From NCBI GenBank assembly GCA_003999685.1, contig CP021220.1, forward strand, positions 1,860,001-1,924,000: 64,000 bases of DNA. The letters run 5' to 3'. Position 1 is the stretch's first letter. Every line of letters begins with the position of its first letter. The notes beneath the pieces are model-generated. The model had not been told where the DNA came from. It made no database searches and worked only from the letters and a program-made list of their open reading frames with translations. Shown here one piece after another: positions 21,166-31,108 of this stretch. A program made the translations under genes and the position numbers. Source of the DNA: Taiwanofungus camphoratus (lineage: Eukaryota; Basidiomycota; Agaricomycetes; Polyporales; Taiwanofungaceae).

Positions 21166-23598
21166 TTACTGATGGGCTTGCATGATGGCATCCGATATGA
21201 AAGCAGCCGAGACTTGATTTCCACCGAACCAACGACCATGCAGACCTTGTATAGCCTTCTTGGCCGATTCGATGGAATCGAATTTCACGTATATCTCACC
21301 CTGACGCACGTGAGTAGGTTGAACCTCCGTATGCTCAATGACATACCTGGGATTCTTTTTCAACCTTGATGAACTCCACCCGACCATACTTATCTTCACA
21401 CTCGACTTTGACGTCTTCGGCAAGTTCCTTGTCCCAATCGCGTTCTGTCTCGCTGCAAAAAGGAGAGTCAATATGTGAATTTGTTAAATGGTCAAGCTGC
21501 AGAAATGCTTACTTCTCCGGATTAAACATATCCTTCAAAAGAACAGATCTAGATTGCATTGCCTGCGGAATGTTAGGTTTCATGCTGAGAAGTGACGGTC
21601 GTCAGTCATCGTAGAAAAGACCATGCAAGCTTACTTACATGGGCTGAGGAAGAGCTGGTGCTTGATCAATCCTAGCTAATTTCTGCATCAGCGCCTGACG
21701 AGAAGCTGCATTCAAGTTACCACCTGAAATGACCATTCAGCAATTCGATCAACGAGTTGCTGGGTGTTTCACATACCGCCAGCTTCATCCAAAGAGTCTT
21801 GTTGTGTGTATCTTGCAGTTCCTTTCTCATGCACGGTATTGACACGAAGCTGGGAGACTTAATTGGCCAGAGGCAAGGGTCTTCCAACAGATTGAACTTA
21901 CGGTACGACCAGCCAATTCAAAACCTTCCATCTGCTCAAGGGCCATCTTCGCATCTTCAGCTCGCTTGTACCTATTAGTGTGAAATCAACACAGGAGTTC
22001 AAAGACTAGTGTCTCATATACACTCACTGTACAAAAGCATAACCTTTACTGCGTCCGGTCATGGGATCTCTGTGGAGGTCGACGAATTCAAGTTCGCCAA
22101 ACGGTTCGAAAACCTGCTTGATATCGGATTCGGTAAGATTGAAGTGGAGAGAACCAACATATAGTCTGCATAACTGTTTAAGTGCGGGGATTGAGGGCAA
22201 CGGCACGTGACACTCACTGCATGCCGCCGTGATGAGAGCTGACACCAGGTGGCAGGTTCAAATTGCTAAATACCCCATCAAAGTCAGACAGGGAATTTTC
22301 AACCTACAGTACTTACTCACCCGTCCCCTGGATGAAGCTTGTTTCTTTCCGCTTCAGTGTGCTGAATCTGAATAGGAAGACCCATCACAACTGTACCGCT
22401 GAGGGAAATGGCTTTGTCCACATGTTCAACAGAACGAAATTCAACATAACCGATTCTGTGAGCGAAAGTCAAGAAAGGCTGAACTTAGTTGAGTATGACT
22501 TTGGCCTACCCTTTTGAACGTCTGGAAATCCTGTCTGTGACAATTCTTGAATCCATGACAGTACCTTCGCCTAGTTTGTCTTCGAAGAAATATCCCAAAT
22601 CACGTGCAGTAAGTCGTGCTGCAAGCTGAGATACGAAAACAGACCGGGCTTCGGAATCGTCCTCTCTCGGCTCATCCGGATTCATAGGATCATCTTGAGG
22701 AAGCTCATACGATGGGGATGGACGCCTACGCGGAACCATAAGAACGCTGTAAGTAAGAAACAAGAATAAACTGACCTGACGCGAGGGGGGACGCTGTCGC
22801 GACTGTGCTCGAGACCAGCATCCTCGGGTGGAGAAAGCCTGCCTTCAATGCGTCCACGTTCCTTTTCACGTCGATAACGGGGTGGATCGTCAAATTCGTC
22901 TCGAGGATCGCGAGGAGGTCTAGAAGACCTATCACCGTACCTACGGTCAGGTTCACGTGAGCGATCTCTGCGACGACGAGGACTTTCTGCCAGGGGAGGC
23001 GGTGGTGGTGGTAATCCTGCAGAAGGGGGAGGTGCAGGAAGAGAAGATTCTTCCAAACTATCGTCGTGCCGCTTTCTCTTGGAACGTTCTTCAGCATCGC
23101 GACCATCCAACGCATCATCCATCTCATCCCCACGCTTCCTACGCCTCTCTCGATGGTCTCTATCATCGCGCTCACGTTCGCGGTCTCGTTCCCTGTCGCG
23201 GTCGCGGTGACTGTGTCGACTCTCAGCTCTGTCCTTCTCGCGCTCTCTTCGTCTCTCTCGGTCTCGGTCCCGTTCACGATCTCGTTCTTTATCGTGGTCT
23301 CTATCCCGCTCTTTGTGTCTCTCACGAGAGCGATCTTTGTCACGCCTGTCCCGACTGCGACTTTTTCTGCGCCGGTCCTCATAATCATCACGTTCACGCC
23401 GCCTGTCCCGTCTCTCTCTCTCTCGCGACCGTGAGCGATGTGAACGTCTGGTGCGCAGAGTCTCTGTTGAGTGATTGCGAGAGCTATGTCGACACGATTA
23501 ACATTACGCAAGCACAAGATGTTCTGCACTCACGACTTGGACCTTCGGTCTGGCGACCTTTCTCGATCCACATCCATTTTACCATTAGGAGATGACAT
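21166..23598 (-). CDS. rsd1: RBM39/CAPER-alpha (Rsd1)-type splicing factor
   Basis: The start MSSPNGKMDVDRERSPDRRS at 23598 is spliced to a long RS domain (about 23450-22780) packed with RD, RE and RS dipeptides. RRM1 follows (SVFVSQLAARLTARDLGYFF, GYVEFRSVEHVDKAI), then RRM2 (RLYVGSLHFNLTESDIKQVF, MTGRSKGYAFVQ), an Ala/Gln-rich linker with RQALMQKLARIDQAPALPQP, and a C-terminal UHM-type RRM (VEKESQGEIYVKFDSIESA, GLHGRWFGGNQVSAAFI). It ends FISDAIMQAHQ. This order is diagnostic of RBM39/Rsd1, which bridges U2AF-type ULM ligands in early spliceosome assembly, in the nucleus. At least eight introns are inferred. In the region near 22745 the best intron is 50 bases, ending in CGCGTAG, which gives RVRRPSPSYELP. 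The second transposon copy begins only about 150 bases upstream of the start codon. Confidence 0.93.
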
Positions 23599-23749
23599 TG
23601 TTGATTGTATTTACTCTGGAGCCAGGGTGATCGTGGGGAAAAAAACCTATACGGCCAGGCCAGGTCGAGGAGGATAAGGGAAGTAGGGTCGAGGGTCGAA
23701 TGTCACATTCTATCACAGTCACCGTTCTCCTCGTTATCCAGTCACATTA

Positions 23750-24396
23750 CTATGGCTTCATGGGCAGTGCAAAGTTTTTGGCAGATCGTGTATAGCTCTG
23801 CAATCACGCAACATTTTGACCTCAGAATTTCTCTACGACCGGAGGGAACTCTCAACTATATGACTGTCCACTCAGAGTTTTTAATTGTGTAGGAGAGTGC
23901 TTGTGATAACGATCCCGAGGTGAAGAGTGCATGTTGGAAGTGTAATGCAAAATTTTTGTCACACTATGTCACAGCCTGCCGACGGCTTTGGCGGAGTGCA
24001 GCGCACGGCACCGCCTCAAGTCAAGACTCTTTCTGAGCCTGTGCTGAAGTTGTCACGCTCGAGCAATGTTCGTTGAATTGTGTAAAACCACAACAGCCGT
24101 TCGCATAAAAAATGGCGAGTCTGAACCAAGGGTGCTTGCCCTGACTCACCCAAATTTGAGGAGAAACGGCATGCAGGATTGTATCTGCTCATCATGGTCG
24201 GGAAATGACCATGGGTCTCACAATGACACATTTACATCTCGTAAATTGGCTACATTATATACTTTCATGCCAAAACCGGATGAACTTTTAAAATACTATT
24301 GCATCTACACCTCAACCAAGTTTTATGAGGTTTCATGATGTTTGTGGTGCTCGGGACAGGATTTTGCACTCGCTGTCCATTTTGCATTGCACATAG
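23750..24396 (+). mobile_element. Non-autonomous TIR transposon (MITE-like), copy B
   Basis: Same element as 12888-13598, in opposite orientation. The left end CTATGGCTTCATGGGCAG is intact and preceded by TA. The right end has lost about ten bases of the inverted repeat but still ends CATAG followed by TA. Copies A and B are clearly diverged by many substitutions and small indels. It fills almost the whole gap between the KARI-like stop (24456) and the RBM39-type start (23598). Confidence 0.78.
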
Positions 24397-24455
24397 TACC
24401 CAATCTTGCGACGTCCTTTCTATTGAAAATACATGCAAAGTACAAATATCTAGCT

Positions 24456-25923
24456 CTAGAGATTCGTCAATCTAGCCTTCACCCTCTTCTCAGCCTGAAC
24501 AAGCTCAATGGCCTCCGACTTGGCATAAAGCCGGTTCAAAGGATTGGCATCGCCTTCCTTCTCAAGATCTCCTTCAATCTTACTAAATTCATTGCAGAAC
24601 TTGCCATTGAGGATCTGTATCAAAGAACAGCTCAAATACCAACTGGTGGACTAGTGTCAAGGCCATGAACGGACCTGATTATACAAGATATTCTTGAAGT
24701 GACTGCGCATGGCAGTACCATCAAGCGCCAGAGATCCACTCAATTGACCGTATTGCGAGACAGTTGAATGGTATTTCAGCTGTATCCTTGGAGAGTCAGA
24801 TATCATTTAGTGCAGGGAAGCACAACACTAACCTGGGAGATGAAGCCGTCTTCAGCTGCTCGTTCAAAAATTTCTGCAGGCTCTTTCGACATCCACCTTC
24901 ATAGAAATCAGGTACACAGCTATAGAAAACGGGTCAAGATTTCACTCACATTTCGTAACATAGTGCTTCGTCGGAACAACCTGCTTCCTTGAGGACACTA
25001 AATGCCTCTCTGCATCCGTCAGACTGGATGAGCAACAGAAGAAGAAAGAAAATTAAGGCCTATTGAGCTCACCTGAATAGCATGATGATATTCGGCCAAA
25101 GCGCTTGCTCAGCAAAAAGGTCCATGGCAGTCTCCTCTCGAACGGATGATGCTATCGCACCAGCTTTCGTGGCGCCAATAGCACGCGAAAGTGCTACAGC
25201 AATGTCGAGCCCCCTGCCCGTTCCGTCCTGCTCGACAGATACAAAACACGGGAAACCTTGGCCTTTTACGTATAACGTGCGAACGGACGCCCCAATCATC
25301 CTGAAATGGAAGATGTACTTAGGTGGTCTCTTGCAAGATCTACTGTGCTTACCTAGGAGCAACCATGACAACATCCTGAGTAGGCTTGAAGTGCAGCAAT
25401 TTGAAGAATACGTTGTATCCACTGGCAACCACAATCGCTGCAGTATCTTTCAAATGCGGAGCAAACTGCTCATTGAAGACACGGGGCTGAACTTGGTCAG
25501 GTATCAGGATAAAAACCACTGGAAGAAGAGACCTGAGTTATTGAACAAGTAAACATGATAGCCGTTAAACTAACCGTCGGCCGCTTTCGCAGCCTTAACA
25601 AAATCATGTTCGATGTTGAAGCCTTTGGCCTTGGCATCCTCAGAGTACGAGTCTGGTCGGTTTGCAACGATAATATTATCATTGGGAATTCCAGAATCAC
25701 GCAGATTCTGGGCTTGCGCCGCCCCTTGGTTACCAAACCTAAATCATTTGACCGTCAACTGGGTGCTGAATGGGCAGAAGATCAGTAGAACTACGTACCC
25801 TAAGAAGACGATGGTCTTGTCGCTGAGGATACTGAGGTCAGCGTCTGAGTCGTAGTAACTGTCTAGGTGTCAACAACGCCCAGTTGATCAATGTCTCCGA
25901 AAGCCTTACATCTTGGCCGACAT
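24456..25923 (-). CDS. Ketol-acid reductoisomerase homolog, bacterial class I style
   Basis: The N-terminus MSAKIYYDSDADLSILSDKT followed by FLGFGNQGAAQAQNLRDSG matches bacterial class I KARI from its first residues, with the Rossmann GxGxxG. There is no mitochondrial presequence like that of fungal Ilv5. Further matches: ADVLFILIPDQVQ, QDVVMVAP, GQGFPCFVSVEQDG, ATKAGAIASS, and EETAMDLFAEQ with the metal-binding Asp and Glu. The C-terminal helical domain follows, ending VKARLTNL. Several residues invariant in working KARI look replaced: the catalytic His of the SHGF motif is Ser (ASGYN), the Lys of APK is Arg, and the second Glu of the ExxxE pair appears lost. At least five introns are seen, so it is a resident eukaryotic gene. 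Role uncertain: not a safe call as the valine/isoleucine enzyme. It shares a promoter with the rhamnose dehydrogenase. Confidence 0.78.
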
Positions 25924-26353
25924 TCTGTTCTGGAAGTAAAGTGATGGGAAAATAACCTGTTAAAGCTGAATACTTATATGGAGCCGACATCTCGTCGGAT
26001 TCACAGGTCCGTTTAACGGCCCTCCGATGGTCTTGAAGCTGCATATGACAAGGCCACTCGGTAGCCTTGTCCCTGTGACACGGAGACGGGACTAGCTATC
26101 GACACTCGCGTCTTCGCTACCCGAGAGTTATGTCCCTGTGACAAGAAGACTCGGACGTATAATGCTGAAGCTATGCTTGGCCAGATAGTCACCTTGTCCC
26201 TGTGACACAAAGACGGGACCCAACGGTCCGCTGTGCGGCATGTCTTCAGTCGAAAGCCATGAGCTGAATCTAAACACTGATTTAGATGGGAGACGAGCTC
26301 AATCCAAGCTCAATCAATTCTACAGACCTTTCGACTGCCAAAGTTGAGTGAGG
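25924..26353. promoter_or_regulatory. Divergent promoter of KARI-like and rhamnose dehydrogenase genes
   Basis: A 430-base gap between two start codons pointing away from each other. It holds the three spaced repeats listed separately. No conserved coding frame was seen. A regulatory role for both genes is inferred from position only. Confidence 0.5.
26065..26219. repeat. Three spaced copies of a ~28-base element in a divergent promoter
   Basis: Copies lie at 26065-26092, 26128-26156 and 26192-26219. The shared core is TGTCCCTGTGACA, then A-rich, then AGACGGGAC (AGACTCGGAC in the middle copy). Cores start at 26068, 26131 and 26195, so the spacing is 63 and 64 bases, about six helical turns. 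Each core contains TGTC and GACA as a short inverted repeat with a five-base gap. Weaker similarity extends into the spacers (GAAGCT...GGCCA before copies 1 and 3). Confidence 0.7.
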
Positions 26354-27412
26354 ATGTTAGGACTGCTCCAGGGCAAGATCGTCTGTATCACTGGAGCGTC
26401 CCGCGGCATTGGACGTGCTTGTGCCGTGGAGGCAGCTAATCAAGGAGCAACAGGCTTGATATTGCATTTTCTAGGAGACTCGGAGACCGAGGCAGAAATA
26501 GCGTCTCTGAAACAAGAGGTAGAGACGAGCAACCATGATACAAAGGTTGCCACAATACCTGGTGATATTGCCGATCCTGTAACTGCCACAAAGGTGCGGA
26601 TGGCACCCCATGTGGGATACTACTCATCCGCCTACTTTATACGTTGTATACACAGATCGTTAAATCGGGTGTGGAGGCATTTGGACGCATAGGTCGGTGA
26701 CACAATAATAAAAGCGCGAATGAGCCCTAAATACACTGTTAGATGTCCTGGTCAGCAATGCGGGTATATGCCCGTTTGCAGAGTTTTTGACAATGCCGCA
26801 TTCTATCTGGGAACGAACCCGCTCGGTCAACCTCGACGGCTCCTTTTTCATTGTCCAAGGTATGTCATACAGTCCGCCTGGTATGAGTCAAAGGACTGAC
26901 CGACATTTGATCTTACAAGCGGTAGCAAACCAAATGAAGAATCAACTTCCTCAAGGCGGGTCCATTATCGGACTCTCTTCTATATCAGCTTTGGTTGGCG
27001 GAGAATATCAATGGTTCGTTCTCGGTCTAGTTCAAAGGACTCGGCACGCTCAGTGTTGTAAAGCCATTACACGCCCACAAAAGCAGGCATTTTATCGCTC
27101 ATGCAGAGCTGCGCAGTTGCTCTTGGAAAGTACAATATCCGCGCAAATGCAGTCCTTCCTGGCACGATCGCCACGGACATCAACAAGGACGATCTTTCCG
27201 ATACTGCAAAACGAGAGAACATGATCAAGAGGACGGCTTTAGGACGACTAGGTGGTGAGTATTCTTAATCACGATTTTGTTATGCGTCTAAACCTGTTGG
27301 AGCACCGGATGATATCGCTGGCCCTGTGGTCTTCCTTGCCAGTGATTTGGCCAAGTACGTGACAGGGGCGTCACTGTTAGTGGACGGAGGATTGTTTGTC
27401 AATCTCCAGTAA
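26354..27412 (+). CDS. LRA1: L-rhamnose 1-dehydrogenase (SDR family)
   Basis: A classical short-chain dehydrogenase begins [20 protein letters not shown]. It has the cofactor motif TGxxxGIG, VSNAG in [20 protein letters not shown], catalytic Ser in [14 protein letters not shown], YxxxK in HYTPTKAG, and a C-terminus [15 protein letters not shown]. The ICPFAEFL and [13 protein letters not shown] segments match the fungal L-rhamnose-1-dehydrogenase group. Six exons: the first is 26354-26593, the second is only 37 bases (26656-26692), and the stop is at 27410-27412. Family role: first step of the non-phosphorylated L-rhamnose pathway, L-rhamnose to L-rhamnono-lactone with NAD, cytosolic. The other LRA genes are not in this window. 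Another sugar or polyol SDR is the main alternative. Confidence 0.85.
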
Positions 27413-27570
27413 CGAATATACAAGTAGCTGGATATGCGTAGACCATGACTTGCACCTCATTATTTTTCTCCTTGTCCAATGTAGATTGATAAACTCAATC
27501 AGAAGTCTTATTCTTTGTTGTGCGAACCCGCTTGTTCCGCAGCTCCCCTACTGCATCTCCCGCAAGGTAG

Positions 27571-28314
27571 TTACTCACGTGTCTCCATCCCTAGAACTGT
27601 GCCGTTCACAATGGCAGGTTTCGCATCCACGACTATGGTGACCCATCGAGTCCAGTCAGGACCGGGGTTCTTCCATGCGTGAATTGTTCCGCGTTGTATC
27701 ACAACATCTCCAGGTGTTTGAAATACTCTTTCAACGCCGTCTTCCAGGACGAGAATGAGTCGCCCGTGAACTTATAAACACGTTGTCAGAGCAAGATATT
27801 CGGGACAAGAACGACACCCACTGAGAATGTTGTAATCCAGGGAGGATGTACGGTGCTGCTTTAGTCATTTGGCATGCACAACGATTTTAGTCTTTGATAA
27901 CACCTGACGTACCATCGGGGCGGAGACACCAGGAGCTAGGTCTGTGTAGCGGAGGTTGGTGCCTCCATGCATGACAATACCCATATCTCCCTGTGGGATT
28001 CTGGTCGCACCGTCCACTCTGCCACGAAACCATTACCACGGGAAGATGCACCATAGAATTGCTCATGGGCTCACACGCTATTGTTGTCATTTGAGGGCAT
28101 TGAATCCGTGGTCCAGACAGCCCCGGTCCTCAAACCGACATTCGGGAATGCTGCGCTACCCTTCGAACCGACGTCAATATAAACTCAGTGCACCACGGAA
28201 TAAAGGTACTTCTGAAGTGATGCAATCCTCGCTACGAATGACTGCCAGACCAGCATCATTATGGCCTGTAACGACACGAAGCAGGTCGTTAGGGAGAGGG
28301 ATTTCAGCAGCCAT
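27571..28314 (-). CDS. Small cupin-domain protein
   Basis: Start MAAEIPLPNDLLRVVTGHND at 28314. After splicing it continues with GSAAFPNVGLRTGAVWTTDS, IPQGDMGIVMHGGTNLRYTD, HRTSSLDYNILIHGRLILVL, then VFQTPGDVVIQRGTIHAWKN and WTRWVTIVVDAKP. This is one double-stranded beta-helix. Metal-site candidates are the His of HRTSSLD and the His of GTIHAW. Second-motif spacing fits the cupin_2 family seen in many fungal genomes near catabolic or secondary-metabolism genes. About 185 residues, four introns. The stop used is TAA at 27571. A GTGAGT just before it could be a donor for a further short exon, so the last residues are uncertain. It converges on LRA1, with 158 bases between their stops. Substrate unknown. 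Confidence 0.8.
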
Positions 28315-28599
28315 TATGCGACAATGGAAGACTGCAATGCTTTCATAGTCAAACTACATCACGAGACTTGCGCATGCACCGGGAAGAGATGGGCCGCGAT
28401 GACGGCCGATCAACGAGAGGGTGACATACGTATGTTCATGTGATTGACTTGCACGCAGATGAAGATGCTTCTGCAGATACGTTGGTCTGATAAAATGGCG
28501 TAGGACACATCCAAAGGCAGGAACATTGAAGGCAAAGAAAACTGTACGAGATATCCATGAATGACCAAGCAACACCTCTCCGTCCATATATATACAAAA

Positions 28600-29980
28600 T
28601 TAAGGAGCAGTATCTATAACATATATATGAGCATTGGCCATGTCACAGAAACAAGGACTTACAATAATGATACTCGTCGATCAGCGGAATCCAGTCTTTC
28701 AAGAAAGCACTGAACAGGCCCAGTAAAGGAACATGGACTGTTTTATTGGCGAATGCCTCCAGCTTAGGCCTATGGAAGGACTGAGTTGGATCTTATGCAG
28801 AAGTATGGTAAAAGGATTCTTACCGTGTCCATGTCAGCCATATGGACCCACGTAGTAGATACCATAACATGTCCCGATCTCGTTGCGCGTATTCCGAACG
28901 TTCAAGGGAGGATGATGGCGGAGGCACGCGTCGAAGGTTACGCGATATTAGCTCCAGTGCAAGGGCCGTCATCAACGGGTGATTGGTCTTTCGGTCATAG
29001 GACAACATGATCGCTCAAATTGCATAGTAAACATCAATTACGACCCAAGAACGAACACAATTCACACTTACCATACACTAGGGGACGCAGAACGAAAGTG
29101 GTTTCGGCCAACCAATCTTTAGGTGTCGATAAAGGCTTTAGGAGGCAGGTTGGCGCTTTGACAGAGGAAGTCGTCAGAGCCTTAGGTAGAAGATAATCTT
29201 CAATTGGCAAGGCAGACTGTGTAGGAGGCGGAGGGGTCAAAAGAGGGTGTAATGGCAGTGCGACATGGTTGTTCCTCAAATGGTCGGGAGTCGAAGGCAG
29301 CGATGACGGGGGAGATGAGGGAGCGAGTGTAGGCGATGATGTATCGGACTCAGGCGGTAGTGAAGAAGGCTCAAACTCTCGTTCAGGGATAGGCGGTGAG
29401 AGCAAAGGCCTCCAGGTGATTCGCAACAGAACAAGGCGGAGAACAGCCCTGCCAAGCTGATTACTTTTATGCCTTCCTAGCAGTGAGATGAGAACATACT
29501 TGATGAGCTCCAGTAACACAACACCTCTCCACCGATTGCGGGCAGATGCTTTCCTCCGTAGGCCCATCTCAATCAACAATTCCACAAAACGAATGAGCTG
29601 AAGAACCCGCGCAGCCCACTTATACTTATTATCCCTCTCAGACCATGCCCTTGTATACCTCGTGTGCAACGATGGCGGTATCAACGACTTGTACTTAGGG
29701 TTCCCTTGTACAAACTTCGCAAGGAGTGTATCATGATACATGCTCATTATATTGAGTGTAGCCGACACTGACAGAAGCGCAGATTTGTGTTCCCCCAGGA
29801 CATCATCAGTGCATAGCCAGTGACAGAACAAGATAACTAACGAGCTTCAGACGCCAGTTCAGCATCTTTGAACCTGCCCGGCAGGATCCACGTAATAGAC
29901 CTTAATGTCGACTCCAAGGAAGAGATCGTCGATACATTCTGGACAAGAAAAGACTCATATCGGACCAAAGTTGACGGCAT
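28600..29980 (-). CDS. PEX16: Peroxisomal membrane protein PEX16
   Basis: Start MPSTLVRYESFLVQNVSTIS at 29980. Then SITWILPGRFKDAELASEAL, ATLNIMSMYHDTLLAK, WSERDNKYKWAARVLQLIRF, ELLIEMGLRRKA and RNRWRGVVLLELIKAVLRLV. These are typical of the N-terminal half of Pex16. A Pro/Ser-rich variable region (about 29200-29400) follows. Next come STPKDWLAETTFVLRPLVYA, SYDRKTNHPLMTALALELIS, RDRDMLWYLLRGSIWLTW, and the closing HYYTAP, as in other fungal Pex16 proteins. Five introns. The protein inserts in the ER and peroxisome membrane and helps recruit Pex3 and peroxisomal membrane proteins. The final exon is very short (TAP plus stop). Confidence 0.92.
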
Positions 29981-31108
29981 TGAACAAAAGCTGGATCAAA
30001 GAATTGAGACTGAAGACCACGGACTCAGGCCACCTGAGTGTGGGAGGCAGCCGGGCGTAAGCGCTGTAGCCGTTGCACTACCCAACCAGGCAAGTCTCCA
30101 GACTGCTCAGTTGGAAGTGCGCATGTGACAACAAAGCTGTCTGACCATACGCACTACAGTACTCTGGTTGTCTCAAGTCTCAAGTATCCGCTCGGATCAT
30201 GTCCAGTGTCAGAAACCCTTGGCAGTTCTGGATCTGTCTTTTATCGGTGGGATTGAATTGTGGTTGACCTCAAAATTCTCAAACTTCTGAATCATTCAAT
30301 GGAAAATAGCATGGGCGTTTGCGAAGTGCTGACTGCTGCCAATCCTGTCCCAAGATCCGTCACAATAGACAGTTCGGACATCGGAGACGTATTTCCAGGG
30401 ACCCAGGGTATCGTCGCATGGGGGACCTGGTTGGGTAACAGCAGATATGATGTATTATATTACATGTATCGCATGTAGTAAATCCAGGTCAACTTGACTC
30501 ATATAGCAGAACAGATGGAACATGGCGAACACTGCATGGATCATACAAGCCTATGTAGGTATAGGCGTGCATTTCGCCTGGTAGCTACGAGCGAATCAAG
30601 GTCAGACGCTGAGCAGAGATGATCAATGGCGGCTGAGGCAGTCCGACTGGTGCCAAATCTGTGGCTGATGGCTCTCCGCTGCAGCCCCGTCGATAGACAT
30701 CAAACAATGCAATTCACGGCGACATTCCAGCTTCAAGGAATTAGAACCATTGAAGGCCGTGATGAAGTGACGAACAGGGTAAGCAAGCGCCAGAAACGGA
30801 CCTGCGCACCGATGATAGAACCTGATCAATGCCTTTGAAGAAGCCCGAAGTGGAAGCCCCGAGCCTGCTCCTCCCTTTCCTCCGTTTTGCCTCATTTATG
30901 CACGTTGCATCCAGTGCTGTAAGCGATGAGGGCTGTATCACCATGTAGGAGAGAGGAGAGGCCGGGGCATCAATGCACGAGTATCTAATAGAACTCGTGG
31001 CTCGCTTATTTTTTATTTCGCAGGCGATCACTTCTTCGTTCCTGCTCCCCCTTACTTTCGCCCATCATCGATTCCAGTGTCTCTCCAGTTCGACTTGCGG
31101 ACATCCCT
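29981..31108. other. 1.1-kb divergent intergenic region
   Basis: It lies between the PEX16 start and the start at 31109, so it should hold two promoters. The last 100 bases are pyrimidine rich, like a basidiomycete leader. Open frames here have no family likeness. No repeat was recognised. Confidence 0.4.

Noticed and set aside
22742-22791. A 29-base intron in the RBM39-type gene (GTCAGTTT...TTACAG)
   Set aside because: A second acceptor 21 bases further (CGCGTAG) gives a normal 50-base intron and a more natural protein junction (RVRRPSPSYELP).
24066-24338. A 90-residue protein inside transposon copy B
   Set aside because: The same region in copy A is broken into several frames, and the text has no transposase motif. 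It is an open frame by chance within a non-coding element.
30020-30095. A tRNA-like stretch (minus strand GGTTGGGTAGTGCAACGGC)
   Set aside because: It has a D-arm-like start but no TTC-type T-arm with a pairing stem and no closing acceptor stem.
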